Virus record (IMG/VR): IMGVR_UViG_3300031757_000021
Span: 1-23,824 of that record
Direction: 5' to 3' (one strand)
Length of the DNA: 23,824 bases
Origin: a virus
The notes under the pieces are model-generated. The model was not told where the DNA came from. It did no database searches and saw only the letters and a list, made by a program, of their open reading frames with translations. Positions 1 through 7,513 of this stretch are shown one piece after another. A program made the translations under genes and the position numbers. Each line of letters starts with the position of its first letter. Position 1 is the first letter of the stretch.

Positions 1-3000
1 TTTTCCAGCAAGTGCGGGGAATAGTCTATTGGAACTTCATTCTTAATGATGTTCATAGTCCCAAGCTTAAAATCTTTAGTGACGGATGGGGACAACTGGC
101 TCCGGTAAAACTCTCCGACTTCTTTTGACCCCGCAAAGTAAAGCCCATGCCCATAGGCTTGCGCTCCCTCGCCCGTTCCGATTTGCGCCGACCTGAATCG
201 GCCCAGCGGCGCTCCCTCCTCGGCCTTGAACGTGTGCGGAGTCCCGTGGTAGGCGGCCGGCATAAAAAGCATGTTCGGATCGCCGGCGTCGAACGTTCCG
301 CGATTGCTAATAACTTCTATTTTACCAGATTCTATCTGGATAGGAATAATCCCACTTTCTGCTTTTAGTTCTACTTGTTTGCCCTCTAAAAGCCGTAAAA
401 TCTCGTCTAGCGTTAACTTGTCGATTTTAGCTTTTATCGAATCATTTAACGGAGAATCTTGAAGAATATCCGCCAGACTTGCTAAAATGTTGTCAAAATT
501 TGCTTCGGACGGCCTCGAAGATTTTTGAAATATTTCTGGCGGCTCCGGCCAATTTTTATTTTCGTTAAAAGTGGCAACATTATCCCAAGCATCGTGGGCA
601 AACTCTGCTTCAAAGTTAGACGAAAATTCAATTTCTTTTGGGACAACCTTTGACACAAGCAATTTATCGACTTTCTCTTGTATGGATAAAATGTCTTCAT
701 AATTCGGACTTTCCATCAAATTGTCGTCTTGAAGGTTTTGCCGAAAGCCCTCAAGTTCCTCTTTTAATGCTAGTAAATGCTCTCTATCTTTAACTGGAAA
801 TCTTTTCCCGACCATTTTTGTGGTTTTCAGAGCTATAGATGGAGCGAATGGAGCTAAAGACAATAATTTCAAAACTTGCCTTCTATTAATTGATTTTTTC
901 GCAGCGTTTCTAGCCGGCATAAACAACTTGTCCCGGCCATAAGCATCCTTCGAGCGAACGTTGCCCGAACTGGAAAAGCCGTCCTGGGCTTCGTCCGCCA
1001 GCCTCTTGGCCTCAGCCATCTCCGCCTTGGTCCGGTCGACGTTTATCATTCGCCCGAAGCCTTCGCCGGGCTTGTCGCCGGGAAGCTCGTCGAATGGAAG
1101 CGGAATCGTGTCGTCGGGTTGGTTGGGTTTTCGGCGGGGCATGAAATTCTCGGCAATCTTCTCGTAAGAGATTGGCCTCTTGCCCGAAAGTTGAACCACT
1201 TTGCCAATGCGTTCGATACGGCGAGAACGGTAGACGGGTCTAGTGGCCTTACTTCCCGTAAGGCCGGCAAGCCAAGGGTTGGCGTCCAGTTGGCCTTTGC
1301 GGCCTTCGCCGAACGCCGAGTTCAGCAGGTTGCGCCTTGCCTCGGCAATTTGAGGGTCGGCATGAAGTCCAGTCGCTCCGGGTCGTCCTGCGGCGTGGTT
1401 GCGGTGGTAAGTATCCAAGTCGTCTAGGATCAAATCCTTGGCGAGGGCCTCGTCAGACCCGTACAGGCGACTTACCTCGGCCTTCTGCGTCCTGACCAGT
1501 TTCTCGACGTTCTTGACGAGTTGGTCGATGGAAACGGTGCGAAAGTTGATGTTGCCCGCCTTCGTGATTTCAATCCCGTAGGGGACTTCGGTCAAATGTT
1601 CGACTTTGGCGTTAACGTACTTCCGACCGCCTTTGGTCGTCGCCTTGAAGTAAGAGATTAAATACTCATTCCCTTCGCCGGACTTCAGTTTCTCGTTTAA
1701 GTTTCTAAGAAGACCGATCTGTTCCTTGCTCCATCCTCCCGCTTGCTCGACGGCGTCGATCACTTTGTCCGAAAGAAACGTTCCCTCGAAGGCTCCCTCG
1801 ACTTTAGCGGAGGGTCTAACGTGGACTGCCGATAGCTCGCCCTTGGCGTCGGCATCTTCAATGGCGATCTTCAAGGCTTCCGAAAAGCTCTTGTTGTACT
1901 TGGTCCTCTCGCGAGGGGTCATTGCATGACTGGTCGAAAGAGTGCCGTCTTGGTTAACTCGGAAAAACGTGCCGGCGCGGAGAAGGTCTTGCAAGCCGGG
2001 GTGCTTGGCGAAGTCCGCTCCCTTGACCTCAAAAGTGTTTTCGCTTTCGGGGAGTGGAAACTTCTTAGCTCTTGTCTCCGGGTCCAAGCCTTCGAGCTTT
2101 CGGTTGTACTTGCGTATCAATTCAGTCACGGCAGGCGTCCTGCGAAGTTTGCCGAAGATGGCATTGTCGGCCATTAGCGGGCCTTCGGGCCGAAAGCCTC
2201 CACCGAGAATGCCGATCAAATTCTTGAGTAGGGGACGATTTTGGACTAACTCCGTTTCCATGAGTGTGCGCATCATCGCTCCCAGCGGCCCTTCGTGCAG
2301 GTCGCGGTAGCGGCGTTTGTCCTTCAGGAGGAAGTCGGGGCCATGCTCGGCTACGATTTCCCTGACCGTCCTATGGTCGGTCATCACTACGCCCTCCGCA
2401 CCCTCGGTAGCGCCTATCGGTTCGCCGTAGTCCTTGCGAAGGGCCTCAAAGTCGGAGTTGGTCTTGTAACGGCGAGGATTGGTCGGACTTCCCGCCTCCC
2501 CGATTAGGATCGGTTCGCCTATTTCCAAGTCGGGGTACTTTGACTTAGTCTCGGGCGTGACTCGTTCCGAATAAACTCCGGGCTGCTCTGTCAAGGGATT
2601 GCCGATGAGAATGTCGTCGAATTTCTGCATCCCGCCTCGTTTGTCGATGTCGTGGATGATTTCATGGGAAAGGACGAACTCCAGCGCGCGGGGAGAGTCT
2701 ACGTTTATTGCGATATGGCTCGTCTGGTCTTCGACGTAGTGATGCCCCGGCGAGCCGTCCTTCCCCTTGTTCTCGAAATGCATGACGAGGTCGGGGTGGC
2801 GCAACTGCATCGAGGCCATCGCGAGTTGCTTTTCTCGCGGCAACTTGAAATACGCCTCTTTTTGCCCTGCCGGAAGGTAGTTGTCCTTGAAGTGGAGCCA
2901 ATCGCCATAGCGGGCTTTAACGAGTTGAGCGGGGTCGTCGAACCTGCGGAAATGCCCGAAGGCGGCTCCCCCCATGCCAAGCGTCAACCCCATGCCAAGC

Positions 3001-4769
3001 CCTTGGAGGGTCGGGTCTATGTCTTCCCCTCCTCCGGCGACGTACCCGAATCCTGCGCCTATTCCGGCGGCGGGGATTGTAGCTGCTCCGATGCGTCCTC
3101 CTGTTTCGGCAATCCTGCCGAGCTTACTGTCATCTAAAAATCGGGCCAACTGGGCCGAGCCGGGGCCTAGCTTGCCGATTGCTCCCGTTTCGTCGGTAAG
3201 TCCAAAGGCCCTTCTCTTGAGTCCGCCCTCCGCCGCCCCATAAGACCGGCGAAAGCTCGATCCGTACGTCGAGCCTAACGTAGTTCTGTCTATAGCTTGG
3301 TCTATGAGGCGCTCGGGATTGGTCGAGCGAAGTCTTCTGAAGTAGGGCAAGTACTGCTCCGCTTTCATCATCTCCCTTCCCGCCAAGGCCATGTCGCGGC
3401 CATAGCGGGAAAGAAACGCAGGGCCGAGGGCCGTTGCCATAGCCAGCAAAACGTCATCTTCGTCGGCCCCTAAAAGGGCGAATGCGCCCGCTCCTGCCGC
3501 CCCCCTCATTCCCCACTTCGATGCGCTGCCTTGCATCAGACTGGCGGCGGCTTCTTCCGACATTCCAAATTTCCCCAAAAGAGTGATAGCTGTTTCGGGG
3601 GCAATGGTAGAAAGGAAGTCGAGGACGGACCCTATGTTCTCGGCGGTTTTTCCTGCGGCTACAGTCGCGCCTCCGACCACCGTGGCGGCAAGGGGAGCGC
3701 TGCTCTTGATCGGAACGCCCTCCAAGGCGTTCTCAATCATTAGTCTTGCTGGGCTTCCCTCCTCAAGCCCTTCGGCAAATGCTCGCAGGCCAATGTCCCG
3801 CTTCTTGGCGATTGGAGCCAACTTGGCCGCATTCTCGGCTATCTTCCGTTCGAGGACTTGAATAGCCTCGCCGGCCCGAACCGCCTCGCGGCCTGCCTGA
3901 AGTCCTGCCCTACCCCCAACGCGCCCGCCTTGGACCGACCCCGGAGCCGCTTTCGCTACTTGCTCCAGCGCGCGCTGCTGGGAAATCATTTTCAAAGTGT
4001 CTTGAATCAGCGCTCGGTTGGCCCCCGTCAGAGTACCTCTGCCGCCTACCCCGAGGGCCTTCGCCGCCACCCCGAACGGAATCCAGTTCACCGGGTCCAT
4101 GATGAGTGAGCCGCCCATTGCCGCCTTCTGGTCCGGCGTAGCTTTTCCCGATGCCATCAACTCGACGATCTCGGGCTGCATACCTGCGGTTTTCCAGTCG
4201 TCGTCCTTGGCGTATTCTACGGCTACGCCTGCTCGTTGCTTTTCCAGTTCAGCTACACGCTTCCAGTACTTGTAAGACGACTGGAGGTCTTCCTCGGAGT
4301 CGTCGTCCATCATCATGCGGTCGATTACTCTGCCCCCGCCGGTCTTTAAGTGTTTCCAGTTCAGCAGGACGTTACCGCCGGTCTGCTGGGCAGTGGCTTC
4401 CGCTTCTGCGATTTGTTGGTTGGTCCTGCCGCCCGTTACACGTCGAAACGCATCCCTGCCCCAGTACGGCAGCATCCCGAGGGCAGTTACGTTGCCCTCC
4501 TCGTCCTCGTCCCATGAGAATATGTCGGAGAGTAAATGCGAGCCGCCCTCCCATATCATCTTCCCGGCCTCAACGCCGGTATCGATAACGCCTTCCGCCT
4601 TGGCGACGTTCCCCTTGAACGCCCCTTCTTTCTTGAGGGTCTTGAAAAGTTCGTAGCTGGAAGTCATGTCTTCCAGACTTAACGGCATCGCTGGACGCGA
4701 GGCCGCTTCTAGGTAGTTAAAATCCTCCTGTGTCAGGGGACTGGCTACCGGATAAGGAGAGGCTGCCAT
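1..4769 (-). CDS. Large polyvalent ejection protein with zinc metallopeptidase and ADP-ribosyltransferase domains (3' end beyond window)
   Basis: The frame is open from the ATG at 4769 to the left edge: 1589 complete codons with no stop. The N-terminal third is helical and Ala/Gly-rich, with a DPVNWIPF segment at 225-232 of a kind common in large phage internal proteins, and a glycine-rich, membrane-prone stretch at about 550-605. A zincin motif HEIIH lies at 702-706, with EIVAEHG at 804-810 as a candidate third-ligand helix; this fits the MPTase-PolyVal domains of polyvalent proteins. From about 1505 the sequence resembles ART-PolyVal: YHGT (H1508), GTGEGAQAYG (1531-1540) and GLYFA (Y1544), the first two members of a PARP-like H-Y-E triad. 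The third residue would lie past the edge. F-M-P motifs occur at M1210, M1284 and M1503. Last in the ejection module, it sits where T7 has gp16, so I infer it is injected with the DNA. It follows its upstream neighbour by 6 nt. Confidence 0.85.
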   Translation of the reverse strand, partial: MAASPYPVASPLTQEDFNYLEAASRPAMPLSLEDMTSSYELFKTLKKEGAFKGNVAKAEGVIDTGVEAGKMIWEGGSHLLSDIFSWDEDEEGNVTALGMLPYWGRDAFRRVTGGRTNQQIAEAEATAQQTGGNVLLNWKHLKTGGGRVIDRMMMDDDSEEDLQSSYKYWKRVAELEKQRAGVAVEYAKDDDWKTAGMQPEIVELMASGKATPDQKAAMGGSLIMDPVNWIPFGVAAKALGVGGRGTLTGANRALIQDTLKMISQQRALEQVAKAAPGSVQGGRVGGRAGLQAGREAVRAGEAIQVLERKIAENAAKLAPIAKKRDIGLRAFAEGLEEGSPARLMIENALEGVPIKSSAPLAATVVGGATVAAGKTAENIGSVLDFLSTIAPETAITLLGKFGMSEEAAASLMQGSASKWGMRGAAGAGAFALLGADEDDVLLAMATALGPAFLSRYGRDMALAGREMMKAEQYLPYFRRLRSTNPERLIDQAIDRTTLGSTYGSSFRRSYGAAEGGLKRRAFGLTDETGAIGKLGPGSAQLARFLDDSKLGRIAETGGRIGAATIPAAGIGAGFGYVAGGGEDIDPTLQGLGMGLTLGMGGAAFGHFRRFDDPAQLVKARYGDWLHFKDNYLPAGQKEAYFKLPREKQLAMASMQLRHPDLVMHFENKGKDGSPGHHYVEDQTSHIAINVDSPRALEFVLSHEIIHDIDKRGGMQKFDDILIGNPLTEQPGVYSERVTPETKSKYPDLEIGEPILIGEAGSPTNPRRYKTNSDFEALRKDYGEPIGATEGAEGVVMTDHRTVREIVAEHGPDFLLKDKRRYRDLHEGPLGAMMRTLMETELVQNRPLLKNLIGILGGGFRPEGPLMADNAIFGKLRRTPAVTELIRKYNRKLEGLDPETRAKKFPLPESENTFEVKGADFAKHPGLQDLLRAGTFFRVNQDGTLSTSHAMTPRERTKYNKSFSEALKIAIEDADAKGELSAVHVRPSAKVEGAFEGTFLSDKVIDAVEQAGGWSKEQIGLLRNLNEKLKSGEGNEYLISYFKATTKGGRKYVNAKVEHLTEVPYGIEITKAGNINFRTVSIDQLVKNVEKLVRTQKAEVSRLYGSDEALAKDLILDDLDTYHRNHAAGRPGATGLHADPQIAEARRNLLNSAFGEGRKGQLDANPWLAGLTGSKATRPVYRSRRIERIGKVVQLSGKRPISYEKIAENFMPRRKPNQPDDTIPLPFDELPGDKPGEGFGRMINVDRTKAEMAEAKRLADEAQDGFSSSGNVRSKDAYGRDKLFMPARNAAKKSINRRQVLKLLSLAPFAPSIALKTTKMVGKRFPVKDREHLLALKEELEGFRQNLQDDNLMESPNYEDILSIQEKVDKLLVSKVVPKEIEFSSNFEAEFAHDAWDNVATFNENKNWPEPPEIFQKSSRPSEANFDNILASLADILQDSPLNDSIKAKIDKLTLDEILRLLEGKQVELKAESGIIPIQIESGKIEVISNRGTFDAGDPNMLFMPAAYHGTPHTFKAEEGAPLGRFRSAQIGTGEGAQAYGHGLYFAGSKEVGEFYRSQLSPSVTKDFKLGTMNIIKNEVPIDYSPHLLE
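264..920 (-). other. AT-rich module inside the polyvalent gene, with a Tat-like signal at its start
   Basis: This part of the large gene encodes residues 1284-1502, exactly the piece between the second and third F-M-P motifs. By eye its lines are about one third to 40% GC, against clearly over 50% in most of the window, and codons such as AAA, TTA and AAT dominate. Just after the second motif comes SINRRQVLKLLSLAPFAPS, with the twin-arginine pattern RRxVLK followed by a hydrophobic stretch, as in a bacterial Tat signal. The rest is charged and helical and is not recognised. It ends in NRGTFDAGDPN just before the ADP-ribosyltransferase domain. I infer a horizontally acquired cassette; the reading frame is intact through both borders. 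Confidence 0.6.
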
Positions 4770-4775
4770 AGAGAT

Positions 4776-6137
4776 TTAGAGTTGCTTCTCCCAAGGCGTT
4801 CCTTGAAATGCTTTCCGAGGGTCCGGGTCAACCGTATCCGGGGCCGGAATCTTGTGAAACTCCCCGGCGCCATCCTTTACTATAAGAAAGCCCGGAGGTC
4901 CGGGGCCGACAATCGTGACGCCCTCGACCGACCCTCCGGGGAGTACTGTCTGCAAGGTCGAACCCGGTTTGTTCGTCGGGGCCTTTACGGCCCTGTCCCC
5001 CGACAATCCGGTGCGGCGAATCTCTAGGAACTCGGCCGGCACTATATCCTCGACCACCGCCCCTTGCCTTCCAGCTACGTCGGAATAAAAATCCACGTAG
5101 CTGGCAAGTTCATCGAACTGCGCTTGGGCGGTATCTTCTGCGGATTTCCTAAACATTTCCCGCTGATCAGGCGTTAATCTCTCGCCCGTTTTTAATTTAT
5201 TGAAAAGATTCCAGATTTTTGTGTCAACGCCTCCGGCATTCGCCGCAGTGGCGAACTCTCCTTCCCTGACCGTGCTGCCCGGATCAAGAATCTTCATGTA
5301 GCCGAATATCAAGGAAATGTCGTCTGCGGGGCCTGCCCCTTTTGCGGCAACTTTCACTTTTTCGTAAGCGGCGTTGACCTTGTTGAAGTCCTTTACGCTT
5401 GGTAAGGCTATAAACTCTTTGCGTAGGTCTGCGGTGGGCTTTTGCATGGCTGCTTTAACGTCCAACCCGGCTTTCAGTCCGGCGTAGTTTGCCGTCCCCT
5501 CCTTGATGGCCAACTCACGCTCGGCGAGTTTCCCCGCAGTCTCTGCCTTCTGCAATTCAAGCTGGCGGCCTAGTAGCATTTGCTTGGCCTCCGGGCTTTT
5601 GATTGGCGGCATCCCCTCAAGTCGAGCGGTAAAAGCGGAAGGAGATCGGACCGAGCCTAGCCCCGCCGCCGCAGCGTCAGCCCGCCCTTGGGCGAAAAAG
5701 TCTCTAATTCCAGAATCCGAAGGCTCGACAGTCTCGGCCTGCGAAGGCAGCATTAAGTCCAGATACTCCGTTGCCCCCTTCCTCGCCCTGTCCTTCTCTT
5801 GGAAGCGGGAAAAGTCTTCAGACAATTGCCGGGCTTCCGGGTTGTTGAAATAGGTCTTACCGGCTAGGCGAACTTCTACCGAGTCGTCCGGATTTAGCCC
5901 GAGACTCTTCGCGAACTCGGGACTTTTGGAAATGCGAGCCTCGAAAGAGTCGATGAAGTCGCGTTCCTTCTTTTTTGCTTTCTTATGCTCGCGATGCTTT
6001 TCGACCGCCTGCCCCACCGTCTGGCCAATCGACTTAAACGCCTCGCCCCAGTTTCTGCCCGGCGCCGTGGCGGCCTGCATATCCATGCGGGCTATCTGCG
6101 GCGCTGGTCCTCTTCCGAAAAATGGTGTTCTTGCCAT
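4776..6137 (-). CDS. Internal virion (ejection) protein, gp15-like by position
   Basis: A 453-residue protein without a clear family match. A short N-terminal tail rich in Pro, Arg and Met precedes a strongly basic, probably coiled-coil helix (about 40-65, lysine- and glutamate-rich). The middle is charged and helical, and residues from about 395 are rich in Gly and Pro. There is no signal peptide or membrane helix. The ATG at 6137 follows a near-perfect Shine-Dalgarno, TAAGGAGG, which also contains the stop codon of the upstream gene. This is one of only two strong AGGAGG sites in the window, suggesting high expression. It lies between a Gly/Ala-rich structural protein and the giant polyvalent protein, where T7-like phages encode core protein gp15. 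That role is inferred from order only. Confidence 0.65.
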   Translation of the reverse strand: MARTPFFGRGPAPQIARMDMQAATAPGRNWGEAFKSIGQTVGQAVEKHREHKKAKKKERDFIDSFEARISKSPEFAKSLGLNPDDSVEVRLAGKTYFNNPEARQLSEDFSRFQEKDRARKGATEYLDLMLPSQAETVEPSDSGIRDFFAQGRADAAAAGLGSVRSPSAFTARLEGMPPIKSPEAKQMLLGRQLELQKAETAGKLAERELAIKEGTANYAGLKAGLDVKAAMQKPTADLRKEFIALPSVKDFNKVNAAYEKVKVAAKGAGPADDISLIFGYMKILDPGSTVREGEFATAANAGGVDTKIWNLFNKLKTGERLTPDQREMFRKSAEDTAQAQFDELASYVDFYSDVAGRQGAVVEDIVPAEFLEIRRTGLSGDRAVKAPTNKPGSTLQTVLPGGSVEGVTIVGPGPPGFLIVKDGAGEFHKIPAPDTVDPDPRKAFQGTPWEKQL

Positions 6138-6145
6138 AGTTTTTT

Positions 6146-6151
6146 CCTCCT
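6146..6151 (-). promoter_or_regulatory. Strong Shine-Dalgarno AGGAGG for the 453-aa internal virion protein
   Basis: On the minus strand the sequence reads TAAGGAGG, eight bases before the ATG at 6137. The first T of the AGGAGG complement is shared with the TAA stop of the preceding gene. Most other genes here rely on overlapping stop/start codons instead, so this site stands out. Confidence 0.75.
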
Positions 6152-7137
6152 TATTTTGCCCACCTGCCGCCTTCGGAAAGTCCGCCTGTAGCCATAGCTG
6201 CCCCCCCGCTAATTAAAGCAGACGTCATTGCCGACTGATTAGCAGCCGAGGCCGCCCTAGCGTCCATGTCGCCCTGCCAGTTTTGCGTGGCCAGCGCTCC
6301 GGCGTAAGCCGATTCCGGATTAAAGATTGCGGGCGAGGCGTCGAGTCCGAATCCCGCAGTTCCGAATTGGTTGGCGACGTTTGAGCCGGTGTTGAACTGC
6401 TGGCCCGTCAGAGCGAGCAGAGGATCGCCGTATCCCATCCCGAAGGCTGCGGACGCATTTTGCATTCGCTGGGCCTTGGCTCCTCTATCGCCCGATATCT
6501 TGGCTTTCATTCTGGCGTAGTCGGACACGTTCTGCCCGACCAGACCTCGCTGGGCCGCCATTGCAAGAGCCTGCTGGTCCGTATCGCGAGTTTCTTGGGC
6601 GGTCATTCCTCCCCCCGCCTGCATGTCTTCGAGGGCCTCGGTCATTACGCTCTGGCGGAGGCTTTCGGCCAATGGGTCGGCGGCTCGTTGAGCCTCGACC
6701 AGTTGCGGGCCAAGCTCGCGAAGCATATCGATGTCGCCCTGAACTCCTGCCCGTTCTTGCCGAACTAAGCTCGGGGCGATGTAGTCCTCGTAAGCTTCGA
6801 GCAGCCCTATGCCTCCGGGGATGCCGAGCAGCCCCAGTTGGATTTGCTTTTCTAGGTCGGCGTATTCAGGGCGAGTCTCTTTTTCCGCCGCTAAAAGGTC
6901 CGGAGCTAATTCTATCTGCTTGGCCAGAGTGTCGCCCATTTCCTTCCCCAAATTCCGAGGTGGAGGCGGAGAAACATCGCCCTTCTTGTAGCTGGGAATG
7001 CCTCCAGCGGCCGGCTTCCCCTGCCCTCCTGCGGCCATCAGTCCCGCCTCTTCGAGCGGGTTGACGAATGCGAGGCGTTCGCCCGGAGGCGCTGCCTCGT
7101 TCAAAGTGTTTGCGGCGTTTCTAAATGGATCGATCAT
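6151..7137 (-). CDS. Internal virion (ejection) protein with glycine-rich hydrophobic C-terminus, gp14-like by position
   Basis: A 328-residue protein, rich in Ala, Gly, Gln and Met and mostly helical. It has a Pro-rich patch near 55-60 (SPPPPRNLGK) and a hydrophobic Ala/Gly segment at the C-terminus (SALISGGAAMATGG, about 307-320). This layout, long Ala/Gln-rich helices followed by a small-residue hydrophobic tail, is typical of podovirus internal core or DNA-ejection proteins that insert in the host envelope. The ATG at 7137 overlaps the upstream stop codon as ATGA, implying translational coupling. It is the first of three successive proteins of increasing size (328, 453, over 1589 residues), matching the gp14-gp15-gp16 order of T7-like phages. 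No specific family is recognised. Confidence 0.6.
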   Translation of the reverse strand: MIDPFRNAANTLNEAAPPGERLAFVNPLEEAGLMAAGGQGKPAAGGIPSYKKGDVSPPPPRNLGKEMGDTLAKQIELAPDLLAAEKETRPEYADLEKQIQLGLLGIPGGIGLLEAYEDYIAPSLVRQERAGVQGDIDMLRELGPQLVEAQRAADPLAESLRQSVMTEALEDMQAGGGMTAQETRDTDQQALAMAAQRGLVGQNVSDYARMKAKISGDRGAKAQRMQNASAAFGMGYGDPLLALTGQQFNTGSNVANQFGTAGFGLDASPAIFNPESAYAGALATQNWQGDMDARAASAANQSAMTSALISGGAAMATGGLSEGGRWAK

Positions 7138-7511
7138 GCTAATTTCCCGTACATTTTTTCCCAGCTATAAGTTCGTAATTTCGTTTCGCCGTTCGGCGTG
7201 ACTCGCCGGAACATGACGAATGGCAATGGCTCGACGGCGTCCATCATGGCCTTGAGTCCGCCTTGGCCTGCGGCCCAGCGGACGTACCAAGTGTCCGGCT
7301 TTTCGGCGAACCACTGGCCGCTCGGATCGACTGTCTTGTCAATCGGCTTGAGCATCATAAAAAGCTTGGGCGATGATACGACCAGCCCGCCGACCAGATA
7401 GTTGTTCAGCTCGGCGAAGAATTTCCTCCTGTCCTCGTAGAGCAAAGCAATCTGCTCGAAGGGCGCGTAGCCCTTCAGCTTGGTAAGCAAATCTGTCTTA
7501 ATGTGGCCCAT
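7134..7511 (-). CDS. Small virion-associated protein, possibly gp13/GNAT-like
   Basis: A 125-residue protein of mixed alpha/beta pattern. Features include a hydrophobic strand VGGLVVSSPKLFMML (about 40-54), a TWYVRWAAGQGG segment (about 74-85) and the ending FVMFRRVTPNGE...LRTYSWEKM. The pattern, an early central strand, an aromatic strand and a final YSW motif, recalls small podovirus proteins between the tail and core genes that are sometimes annotated as GNAT-like (T7 gp13 position). I cannot confirm acetyl-CoA binding motifs, and catalysis seems unlikely. It starts two bases after the tailspike stop and overlaps the next gene by four bases, so it is part of the ejection operon. The functional call is tentative; the gene itself is secure. 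Confidence 0.55.
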   Translation of the reverse strand: MGHIKTDLLTKLKGYAPFEQIALLYEDRRKFFAELNNYLVGGLVVSSPKLFMMLKPIDKTVDPSGQWFAEKPDTWYVRWAAGQGGLKAMMDAVEPLPFVMFRRVTPNGETKLRTYSWEKMYGKLA

Positions 7512-7513
7512 TA

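Noticed and set aside
2652-3137. 161-aa plus-strand ORF
   Set aside because: Antisense to the metallopeptidase part of the polyvalent gene, low-complexity Pro/Ser/Val composition, no ribosome-binding site and no recognisable domain.
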